DNA from: an uncultured Verrucomicrobiota bacterium
Lineage (GTDB): Bacteria > Verrucomicrobiota > Kiritimatiellia > Kiritimatiellales > Pontiellaceae
Length of the DNA: 39,362 nt
NCBI GenBank assembly: GCA_913065005.1
Contig: CAJYAJ010000012.1
Span: 1 to 39,362, forward strand
Direction of reading: 5' to 3'
This document shows positions 7,694 through 14,432 of the stretch, piece after piece. Each line of letters begins with the position of its first letter. The stretch's first letter is position 1. The notes below the pieces were generated by a model. The model was given only the letters and a program-made list of their open reading frames with translations. It did no database searches and was not told where the DNA came from. Both the position numbers and the translations under genes were made by a program.

Positions 7694-9465
7694 GCATCAC
7701 CTTCCAGTTGTTGTTGAAGATTTTGCTGAAGATGTAGTTCGGCATAATAGCCGGGTTGAGTGAGGAGCTCTTGGTGGGTACCTTGCTGTGTGATGTGCCC
7801 ATTTTCAATAACGATAATACGATCAGCGTAACGAAGGGTAGAGATCCGGTGGCTGATAAAGAGTGTGGTTCGCTGATCCATAATGGGTTTGAGTTTTTGC
7901 ATGATCGCGGCTTCGGTTTGGGTGTCGACGGCGGAGAGAACATCATCGAGAATAAGAATTTCAGGGCGACGGGCGATTGCGCGTGCAATGGCGGTGCGTT
8001 GACGTTGTCCGCCAGAGAGGGTGACGCCGCGTTCTCCGAGGAGCGTTTGAAGTCCTTTTGGGAAACCTTCTATTTCGTTGGTGAGGTGGGCGGCTTCAGT
8101 GGCCCATGCGAGGGTGTCGGGTTCATGTTGAGTAAGCCCAAAGGCGAGGTTGTGCTCAAGGGTTTTGGAGAAGAGGATGGGTTCTTGGAGGGCGCAGCCC
8201 ATTTTTTTACGGATGGTTTGTAGGGGGAGTTGCTGAAGTGGAACTCCGCCGAGGGTGATTTCGCCTTGGGTGGGATCAACGAGACGGGCGGTTAGGGCGG
8301 CTAGCAATGATTTACCGCATCCGGTGGGACCGGTGATGCCTAACGTGGTTCCGGTGGGGATGGTGAGGGAGAGTTGGTTGATCAGTTTGCGATCATCGAT
8401 CTCGAGTGAGACGTCTTTGAATTCAATATCATGATGGGGAAGGGGTTCGGTTTGGGGGGTCTCGGTATCGGTGAGTTTGGGTTCTGCATCGAGCATGGAA
8501 CGCACTCGACCCCAACTGACGACGCCGCGTTGATAGAGGCTGGAGGTCCAAGAAAGAGCCAGTAGAGGCCATTGCATGTAGAGTAGATATTGAATAAATT
8601 GGGTGAGCGTTCCGAGGGTGAGCTCTCCGGCGATGATGCGGCGACCGCCGACGTTTAGAATGAGAATCATTCCCACGCCAAACCAGAATGCCATGAAAGG
8701 CCAGAGGCTTTGTCGGGTTGCCTGCATGAGCATATTTTTTTTGATGAGTCCTTGGTTTAATCCTTCAAACTGTTGATTGCGGCGTTCTTCGAGGGCAAAG
8801 CCTTTCAGGCAGCGTATTCCGCTGAAGCTTTCTTGAGAGAAGTTGGAAAGCTCTGAGACTTGTTCTTGGAGTTCTTTTTGGCGTCGTCGCATGACGCGTA
8901 AGATGAGGAAGAAGATGATGACCATGGGGACGTATAAGGCATAAACGATGAGTGCAAGTTGTCTGTCTGTAAGAAGCATGACGATGAGCGCGAACACCAG
9001 GACAACAATGGTTCGAATGCCTTGTAGAAGACCTTGTCCGATGGCATCGCGTACCATGTTGATATCGGATGAGAGGCGCGTCATTAAATCGCCGGTTCGT
9101 TGGGTGTGAAAATAGGAGGCATCAAGGCGTGTGAGATGCGCGAAAATGTCTTTACGAAGATGATACTCGGCTTTGTGGGAAAGTTTAAGTGGGATTTTGC
9201 GAAGTAAACGTGAGAAGACAACGGCGGTGAGGCCAAAGAGAAAATAGCGAAGTAGGAGGGTGTAGAGTTGAGCGTGGTCCAGTGCTTGGTCGGTCAGACC
9301 ATCAATAACCAGTCGCATGAGATAAGGAAGATAGAGGTTGATTCCAACCGCTACGAGGACGGCGATCGTGGTATAAATGATCTCGCGGCGATAGGGCCGA
9401 ACGTAGGGCATAATTTTAGCAGTTGGTTGATTGATGTGTTCTCTCCGTTGAGCGGTCCATACCAT
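7690..9465 (-). CDS. ABC exporter half-transporter (MdlA-like), degenerate Walker B partner
   Basis: The protein has about 591 residues: an N-terminal exporter membrane domain (roughly 25-320) and a C-terminal ATPase. Counting from the ATG at 9465, Walker A is GPTGCGKS (379-386), the signature LSGGQ is canonical (483-487), and the Walker B reads ILILDD, so D508 replaces the catalytic glutamate. This is the change seen in the non-catalytic subunit of heterodimeric exporters. An in-frame GTG two codons upstream (9471) is an alternative start. The stop overlaps the start of the second half-transporter (ATGA), giving equal, coupled expression. The next gene upstream is divergent. Confidence 0.9.
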   Translation of the reverse strand: MVWTAQRREHINQPTAKIMPYVRPYRREIIYTTIAVLVAVGINLYLPYLMRLVIDGLTDQALDHAQLYTLLLRYFLFGLTAVVFSRLLRKIPLKLSHKAEYHLRKDIFAHLTRLDASYFHTQRTGDLMTRLSSDINMVRDAIGQGLLQGIRTIVVLVFALIVMLLTDRQLALIVYALYVPMVIIFFLILRVMRRRQKELQEQVSELSNFSQESFSGIRCLKGFALEERRNQQFEGLNQGLIKKNMLMQATRQSLWPFMAFWFGVGMILILNVGGRRIIAGELTLGTLTQFIQYLLYMQWPLLALSWTSSLYQRGVVSWGRVRSMLDAEPKLTDTETPQTEPLPHHDIEFKDVSLEIDDRKLINQLSLTIPTGTTLGITGPTGCGKSLLAALTARLVDPTQGEITLGGVPLQQLPLQTIRKKMGCALQEPILFSKTLEHNLAFGLTQHEPDTLAWATEAAHLTNEIEGFPKGLQTLLGERGVTLSGGQRQRTAIARAIARRPEILILDDVLSAVDTQTEAAIMQKLKPIMDQRTTLFISHRISTLRYADRIIVIENGHITQQGTHQELLTQPGYYAELHLQQNLQQQLEGDA

Positions 9466-9522
9466 AGGCACTCAGGTTTGTATTTCAAGTTTCGTTTGAA
9501 GTGGAGCGAAGTTACAGAATTT

Positions 9523-9568
9523 TGGCAAGGGAGTTGCCATTGACTTTGATTAGAGGGAAGAGTAGAAA
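9523..9568 (+). promoter_or_regulatory. Palindrome followed by a sigma70-like promoter for the oxidoreductase-miaB pair
   Basis: TGGCAA and TTGCCA form a perfect inverted repeat around GGGAG at 9523-9539. It is followed at once by TTGACT (9540-9545), a 17-base spacer and TAGAAA (9563-9568), a reasonable -35/-10 pair about 57 bases before the ATG at 9625. A palindrome abutting the -35 element is a usual place for an activator or repressor. A second weaker hairpin can form in the leader around 9572-9602. The regulator is unknown. Confidence 0.4.
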
Positions 9569-9624
9569 AATGCGCTTGCAACCACATCGTTGTATGCTTG
9601 CGCCTAAATTATGGGAGCGATAAT

Positions 9625-10284
9625 ATGTTAACAGCAACTAAAATACGATTCACGGGAGCCGTTCAAGAGGTTCGTCGACTAACGGATGAGACGATTGTTC
9701 TACGTATGGAGCGGGGCGATATTGATTTTGAGCCGGGGCAGTATGTGCGAATCGGGGTTGATGGAGATTCTGAAATTCGTGATTATTCGGTCTATTCGGG
9801 AAATAATAAGCCGTATTTGGAGGTGCTTTTACGTCGTGTGGAAGAGGGGTTGGTATCGAAACAGTTATTTGGCCTTGAAGCGGGCGATAAGGTGATGATT
9901 GGTGGGCCATATGGGCATTTCAAGTTGGTGGAGGAAGTGCGATCAAACCCACTCTTGTTCATTGCAACGGGAACAGGCATATCGCCCTTTAGAAGTTTCT
10001 TGGAGTCGTATAAAGGATTACATTATCGTCTGATTCATGGCACGAGTTATTTGAATGAGGGATATGAAAAAGAGATTTATGGCGATCGCTATTTTCATTG
10101 TGTTTCTCGGGAAAAGGGCGGTGATTATCAAGGACGTGTGACAGACTATTTGAAAGATGTCGAATTTACACCAGATACGAATGCGTTTTTATGCGGTAAT
10201 TGCGATATGATCTATGATGTCTTTGATTTACTGCAAGAGCGTGGATTGCCAACCACACAAATTCATACAGAAGTTTATTTTTAA
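9625..10284 (+). CDS. Ferredoxin/flavodoxin-NADP+ reductase-like flavoprotein
   Basis: The 219-residue protein has the two domains of the FNR family. The FAD domain carries RDYS (52-55) in the RxYS position and GPYGHF (94-99). The NAD(P) domain carries GTGISPFRS (116-124) and a C-terminal CGNCDMIYDVF (190-200), where the nicotinamide-side Cys-Gly motif sits, ending in an aromatic Phe that may stack on the flavin. It likely moves electrons between NADPH and ferredoxin or flavodoxin. An upstream TTG at 9598 would add nine residues, but the ATG at 9625 has a GGGAG site 8 bases upstream. It lies 5 bases before miaB, a radical-SAM enzyme that needs reduced flavodoxin or ferredoxin, which suggests it may supply electrons to MiaB; that link is inference. 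Confidence 0.85.
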   Translation: MLTATKIRFTGAVQEVRRLTDETIVLRMERGDIDFEPGQYVRIGVDGDSEIRDYSVYSGNNKPYLEVLLRRVEEGLVSKQLFGLEAGDKVMIGGPYGHFKLVEEVRSNPLLFIATGTGISPFRSFLESYKGLHYRLIHGTSYLNEGYEKEIYGDRYFHCVSREKGGDYQGRVTDYLKDVEFTPDTNAFLCGNCDMIYDVFDLLQERGLPTTQIHTEVYF

Positions 10285-10289
10285 TTGTT

Positions 10290-11645
10290 ATGAAGTGCTG
10301 TGTTATTACGCTGGGTTGCCAGATGAATCAGTCCGATTCAGAGCGAATCCGAAGCGTAATAGAAGGCGTGGGTTTTGAGATGACCGATCGTGAGGAGGAG
10401 GCTTCTTTGATCGGTATTGTAGCTTGCTCGGTTCGACAAAAAGCGATTGATAAGGTCTACAGTAAGATCCATAAATGGAACCAATGGAAGAAAGAGCGTG
10501 ATCTGGTTACCTTTGTTTCAGGGTGCATCTTGCCAGCAGATGAAGAGAAGTTTTTAAAGCTGTTTGACCTGCTTTTCCGGATGAACCAATTGCGTGAATT
10601 GCCCGATATGCTTCGTCAGTGTGGTATGGCTACGGCGTTTGCGGCGCGGAATCCATTGGATTCGGTGAATCGAGTGGATGATTTAACCGATTTTTGGCAG
10701 GTTAATCCCAGTTATAGTAAATCGTTTGAGGCGTTTGTTCCGATTCAGAATGGGTGTGATAAATTTTGTTCTTTTTGTGCCGTTCCTTATACTCGGGGTC
10801 GTGAAGTATCGCGCTCAAGTCGGGAAATTATTCAAGAAATAACATCTTTGGTCGCTAAGGGTGTCAAGTCCATTACGTTGTTAGGGCAGAATGTTAATTC
10901 GTATGGATTAGATCGAGCGGGGGAGGAGATTTCTTTTGCCGATTTGTTGCGTAAAATTGGGGAGCTCGGAAAAGAATCAGACAAAGACTTTTGGGTCTAT
11001 TTTACTTCTCCACATCCGCGGGACATGACGCGTGAAGTAATAGAAGTGATTGCTACCTATCCGGTCTTAGCAAAACAGATTCATCTGCCTCTTCAGAGTG
11101 GCGATGATAAATTGTTGCGTCGGATGAATCGGAATCATGATGTGGCGGATTATATGGAAGTGGTTAGGGATATTCGTGAATTAATCCCGCAGGCGACGCT
11201 ATTTACAGATATTATTGTTGGGTTTTGTGGTGAGAGTAAGGAGCAGGTCGAGCGAACCGCTGAAGTTATGTTAGATGTTCAATATAACATGGCATATATC
11301 GCGAAGTATTCGCCGCGTGTGGGCGCTCGTTCGGCCCGTTGGGAAGATGATGTCTCGAATGAAGAGAAGAGTGAGCGGTTAGCGCGGTTAACAGAGGTGC
11401 TAAAGCGAACCTCTTTACTTCACAATGAGTCGTTAATCGGCAAGCGAATGAAGGTTTTGGTGGAGCGGGTCGATCCGCGGGTAGAAAATGCGGTGGCGGC
11501 GCGGACAGAGGGTAAATTACCTGTACGTGTGAGTAACGTTTCGGAGGAGGCAGTCGGAACCTTTATGGAGGTGGAGATTACCTCGGCATCCGAACTTTCA
11601 CTGAGTGGAAATCAAGTGCATCATGCGATATTGATTAGCTCTTAA
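10290..11645 (+). CDS. miaB: tRNA-2-methylthio-N6-dimethylallyladenosine synthase
   Basis: MiaB is a radical-SAM methylthiotransferase that adds the 2-methylthio group to i6A37 in tRNAs reading UNN codons. The N-terminal UPF0004 domain has three cluster cysteines: C10 in TLGCQMNQSDSE, C46 in VACSVR (usually Asn-Thr-Cys), and C79 in VSGC. The radical-SAM cysteines are C156, C160 and C163 in CDKFCSFC. A LGQNVNSYG stretch and a C-terminal TRAM domain (about 385-448) complete the family layout. The 451-residue length is normal. The IGQNVNSYG-type motif and the MNQSDSE motif favour MiaB over RimO or MtaB. It follows the FNR-like gene by 5 bases, so the two are probably one operon. Confidence 0.93.
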   Translation: MKCCVITLGCQMNQSDSERIRSVIEGVGFEMTDREEEASLIGIVACSVRQKAIDKVYSKIHKWNQWKKERDLVTFVSGCILPADEEKFLKLFDLLFRMNQLRELPDMLRQCGMATAFAARNPLDSVNRVDDLTDFWQVNPSYSKSFEAFVPIQNGCDKFCSFCAVPYTRGREVSRSSREIIQEITSLVAKGVKSITLLGQNVNSYGLDRAGEEISFADLLRKIGELGKESDKDFWVYFTSPHPRDMTREVIEVIATYPVLAKQIHLPLQSGDDKLLRRMNRNHDVADYMEVVRDIRELIPQATLFTDIIVGFCGESKEQVERTAEVMLDVQYNMAYIAKYSPRVGARSARWEDDVSNEEKSERLARLTEVLKRTSLLHNESLIGKRMKVLVERVDPRVENAVAARTEGKLPVRVSNVSEEAVGTFMEVEITSASELSLSGNQVHHAILISS

Positions 11646-11682
11646 TTTATTTAAGCAGCAGGGCATCTTTTATTTTTAGGTA

Positions 11683-12213
11683 GTTAGTTCAAATGGCACA
11701 TATTTAGCCGTTGCTGCCTATGGAAATGCTATGGATGCTGATTTTCAGCCCTACACAAGTTTCTCGAAGGTAGATAATAACTTAACTGATGAAGACAATG
11801 ATGGATTACCAACACATCTGGAAATATTAGCGGGTACAGATGATAATAGTTTCGATAGTGATGGAGATCTTTTTGGAGATTATGTCGAATACTACACTGT
11901 TGGATTCAACCCAGTCGTTAATGTGTATTTTTCATTAACTTCTAATGTGCCGGAAGGATTAGATCCTATCTATTATATAGTTAGTCAGCCAACACCCTCA
12001 ATGCTTTCAACTAATGAGGCATATTCAATGCTAGACTCTGCTTATGCAGATGACATCGTCATGAGTGTGTCTAATGATGTGGCTGAAATTGTCATGACGA
12101 TTGAACAATCGACGAATTTATCAGTTGGTTCATGGATAACAAATAAGTTTGTAACAAACTCAATACCTGTTGATTCAGATGCATCGTTCTTTAGATTTCG
12201 TCTCGTTGAATGA
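11683..12213 (+). pseudogene. 3' remnant of a secreted protein with a thrombospondin-type-3-like repeat
   Basis: The longest reading from an ATG (11731) gives 160 residues, but the frame continues upstream to 11683 with peptide-like sequence (SSNGTYLAVAAYGNA) and no start codon, then hits a TAG at 11677. This suggests the tail of a larger gene that lost its 5' part. The visible part has an acidic repeat (DEDNDGLPTHLEILAGTDD, then SFDSDGD) of the calcium-binding thrombospondin type 3 kind. The C-terminus, with an EQSTNLSVGSW segment and FFRFRLVE at the end, resembles tails of secreted proteins in Kiritimatiellota-like genomes. No signal peptide remains. Composition is more AT-rich than in the neighbours. 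It could instead be a short real gene; a GGA sits 6 bases before the ATG. Confidence 0.5.
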
Positions 12214-12276
12214 TGAATAATTCTTTTATGCCGAAAGAAAAATAGAATGGACCTCTCAGAGCCATCAAGGATCTAC

Positions 12277-12379
12277 GATTGTTGCTTTTTGTTTGCTGGA
12301 TATCGTTGAATACAGGCACGGATGGATGTGGGCTTAGTAGAGTGCTCGGATCAGATGGAGCGGGTAAAGAACATCATAT
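12277..12379 (+). pseudogene. Fossil of the start of an rmuC gene
   Basis: Bases 12313-12365 match 12971-13023 inside the intact rmuC at 40 of 53 positions without gaps, including a 17-base exact match. Read in the rmuC frame, the fossil gives IQARMDVG, then SDQMERVKNII, against LQTRMDAG and SDQMERVEQIM in RmuC, preceded by a hydrophobic stretch that matches the RmuC membrane helix. An in-frame TGA and a TAA at the end show that it is dead. An in-frame ATG at 12247 could be the old start. The intact gene lies 580 bases downstream on the same strand. Confidence 0.7.
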
Positions 12380-12387
12380 GTGGTTGT

Positions 12388-12406
12388 AACTTTCACTAAG
12401 TGGAAA
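12388..12406 (+). repeat. 19-base near-copy of the miaB 3' end
   Basis: This stretch differs at one position from bases 11593-11611 near the end of miaB. In the matching frame it reads LSLSGK, against LSLSGN in MiaB. It follows directly after the rmuC fossil, the order expected at the junction of a tandem duplication running from miaB's tail to rmuC's head. The match is short, so by itself it could be chance. Confidence 0.45.
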
Positions 12407-12408
12407 AC

Positions 12409-12442
12409 CGCTTGATCAGCATTCGACTGAACCGATCAAGCG
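12409..12442 (-). terminator. Possible terminator of the lysine-rich DUF2934-like gene
   Basis: CGCTTGATC and GATCAAGCG form a perfect 9-base stem with a 16-base loop, 10 bases past the stop codon of the leftward gene. On the minus strand the stem is followed by GGTTTTCC, a short T-run. The long loop and weak T-run make this only a moderate candidate. Confidence 0.4.
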
Positions 12443-12451
12443 TGTACTGGC

Positions 12452-12766
12452 TCAGAGTAGGTTTTGTATTTCTTCTTGTGCGGCATTCCAATATTCGCAG
12501 GGATCTTTTTTAAATTGGTCGTTGAGTGCCGCGAAATAAGCAGCTTGTTCCGTCATGGTGTAAATTTGTTCGGAGTTGTAGGTGGGTTTCTTTTTGGGTG
12601 TGGCTTTTTTCTGAGCTGGGATTTTCTTTTTTACGGCCGATTTTGGAGTGGCTCTCTTTTTCGTAGGGGTTTCTTTGATTGTGGATTTTTTAGTGGGTGT
12701 TTTTTTCGAGGCGATTGATTTGGTTTTGTTTGTTGTTGTTTTTTTGTTTGTTGTTTTTTTCGTCAT
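12452..12766 (-). CDS. Lysine-rich histone H1-like tail with C-terminal DUF2934-like domain
   Basis: The 104-residue protein has two halves. Residues 1-60 or so are a Lys/Thr/Pro/Ala tail with repeated TPKK- or TPTKK-like units, as in bacterial histone H1-like proteins that bind DNA or RNA without a fold. The C-terminal part (about 65-104) contains EQAAYFAALN and CEYWNAAQEEI, resembling the DUF2934 pattern of an alpha-helical AAY...W..A..EI motif. The ATG has an AAAGGA ribosome-binding site. It is divergent from rmuC, with about 126 bases between the starts. A nucleoid-associated role is plausible but not shown; the tail match is compositional. Confidence 0.7.
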   Translation of the reverse strand: MTKKTTNKKTTTNKTKSIASKKTPTKKSTIKETPTKKRATPKSAVKKKIPAQKKATPKKKPTYNSEQIYTMTEQAAYFAALNDQFKKDPCEYWNAAQEEIQNLL

Positions 12767-12892
12767 GGCTCTAATCCTTTCTGTTAATAATTTAACTAAT
12801 CTTATTAAGAAAATAGGATTTGTATTAAAAAGTCGATCAATGATTTGAAATTCTTGTTTAGTGAATCGATCATTCTTTGGTTTAATGTAGAT

Positions 12893-14032
12893 ATGGATGG
12901 AATATTAATAGTGATGGGATGGTTGCTTTTGCTGGGGCTTGCTTTGCTCTTGGTGGGTTTTGTTCGTTTGCAGACGCGAATGGATGCGGGTATGCGACAG
13001 CGTTCGGATCAGATGGAGCGAGTGGAGCAAATTATGCGTGAGCTAGAGAAGGAGCTGCGGGAAGATGTGGATAAAGTGCGCCAGCGCGTTGATGAATCGT
13101 TGGAGCGCAGTGGGCGGCAGTTAGGAGAACGGTTTAAAGAACTGGTTGCAACCAATGAGCGTCGGTTGGGTGAAATTAGCGGTCGGGTTGAGGAGCGCTT
13201 GGATAAGGGATTTGAAAAAACAACCAGCGTCTTTAGTGAAGTTCAAAAACGATTGGCGTTGATTGATAAGGCGCAAGAGGAGATGGCGGCATTATCGGGG
13301 AATGTAGTTTCATTGAAGGAAATTTTGGCAGACAAACGGTCACGAGGAGCCTTTGGTGAAGTGCAGTTGAGTGGCTTAATTACGAATGTTATGCCGCCGA
13401 ATAGTTATGCTGAGCAGTATACGTTTGGAAGCGGAGTTCGTGCGGATTGTGTCCTTTTTTTACCCGAGCCTACGGGTACGCTTTGTATTGATTCGAAGTT
13501 TCCTTTGGAAAGTTATCAGGTGATGGCAAGTCCGGATCGTTCAGATCCGGAGCGAAAGCAAGCGGAGCAACAGTTTCGGCAGGATATTAAAAAACATATA
13601 AAAGATATCGCTGAAAAATATATTATTCCGGGAGAGACTGCTGATGGTGCGGTGATGTTTATTCCGGCGGAAGCGGTATTTGCAGAGATTCATGCGCGGT
13701 TTCCTGATTTGGTTGAAACGGCGCAGCAAGCACGGGTTTGGTTGACGTCACCCACGACGATGATGGCGGTGTTGACGACATCTCGAGCTGTGCTAAAGGA
13801 TGCAGCTACGCGAAAGCAGGTGCATATTATTCAAGATCATTTAGTGGCTCTGTCGAAAGATTTTGAGCGGTTTCAATCTCGGATGGGAAATTTGGCAAAA
13901 CATATTGATCAGGCGAATCGGGATGTGGAAGAGGTGCATACATCGGCCCGAAAAATTTCAAGTCGCTTTGAAAAGATCGAAAAAGTGGAGTTGCATCAGG
14001 AGCCGGAACTCTTAGATGGACTGGAAGATTAA
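12893..14032 (+). CDS. rmuC: RmuC family protein (putative DNA recombination protein)
   Basis: RmuC proteins limit inversions at short inverted repeats in E. coli and contain a predicted PD-(D/E)xK nuclease core. Here the 379-residue protein has one N-terminal membrane helix (about 4-23), a long Arg/Glu-rich coiled coil (about 25-140), then the conserved domain: KRSRGAFGEVQL, a segment ending ADCVLFLP, CIDSKFPLE with the likely nuclease Asp and Lys, then FIPAEAVFAEI and VWLTSPTTMMAVL, followed by a C-terminal coiled coil. The ATG at 12893 is chosen because it places the membrane helix right at the start; an upstream TTG at 12845 would add 16 residues. A dead copy of its first codons lies at 12277-12379. 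It ends by overlapping the stop of the convergent zinc-protein gene. Confidence 0.88.
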   Translation: MDGILIVMGWLLLLGLALLLVGFVRLQTRMDAGMRQRSDQMERVEQIMRELEKELREDVDKVRQRVDESLERSGRQLGERFKELVATNERRLGEISGRVEERLDKGFEKTTSVFSEVQKRLALIDKAQEEMAALSGNVVSLKEILADKRSRGAFGEVQLSGLITNVMPPNSYAEQYTFGSGVRADCVLFLPEPTGTLCIDSKFPLESYQVMASPDRSDPERKQAEQQFRQDIKKHIKDIAEKYIIPGETADGAVMFIPAEAVFAEIHARFPDLVETAQQARVWLTSPTTMMAVLTTSRAVLKDAATRKQVHIIQDHLVALSKDFERFQSRMGNLAKHIDQANRDVEEVHTSARKISSRFEKIEKVELHQEPELLDGLED

Positions 14033-14406
14033 AGGTTGAATTTCGAATCGCTGTTTTCTTTGCGTTTATTGAATTGAGGGCAGCTGTCGGTGGCTTGAAC
14101 CTCTTTCTTATGAAGGGCACAGAATTGCGTGAAGGGGTTTACGATGTAGTTTGCACAGTGTCGACAGAGGGTTTTAGCTTCGGATTGAGAGAAGAGTTGG
14201 GGATTTTTGGGTCGATCGGAATTGGTAAAGATGGCGGTTTGAGGGGTGTCGTGGCGAAAGGGTACGGCGTCTTCGTTGGGATAGACGTGGCCGCAAGCAG
14301 AGCAACTGAGACATTCACCTGTTTTGGTTAGCCCGTGGTATAGCGCATCGCGTTGTAAGAAACTTTCCGTTCCGCAATTGATGCAATTGATCTCTACTTT
14401 TGCCAT
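14029..14406 (-). CDS. Small cysteine-rich protein, likely zinc-binding
   Basis: I do not recognise a named family. The 125-residue protein has two cysteine clusters. The first is a zinc-ribbon-like pair, CINC near residue 8 and CSAC near 36, separated by a basic segment. The second is CRHC near 80, then FCALH and a final Cys in DSCPQF, a spacing like small proteins that coordinate one metal through CxxC...C...C. There is no signal peptide, so it should be cytoplasmic. The ATG at 14406 is only 26 bases from the start chosen for the divergent dprE1-like gene, so their promoters must overlap or lie in each other's leader. The stop overlaps that of rmuC by 4 bases. Confidence 0.75.
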   Translation of the reverse strand: MAKVEINCINCGTESFLQRDALYHGLTKTGECLSCSACGHVYPNEDAVPFRHDTPQTAIFTNSDRPKNPQLFSQSEAKTLCRHCANYIVNPFTQFCALHKKEVQATDSCPQFNKRKENSDSKFNL

Positions 14407-14432
14407 CAATTCTATGTATATTGATTGCAGCT

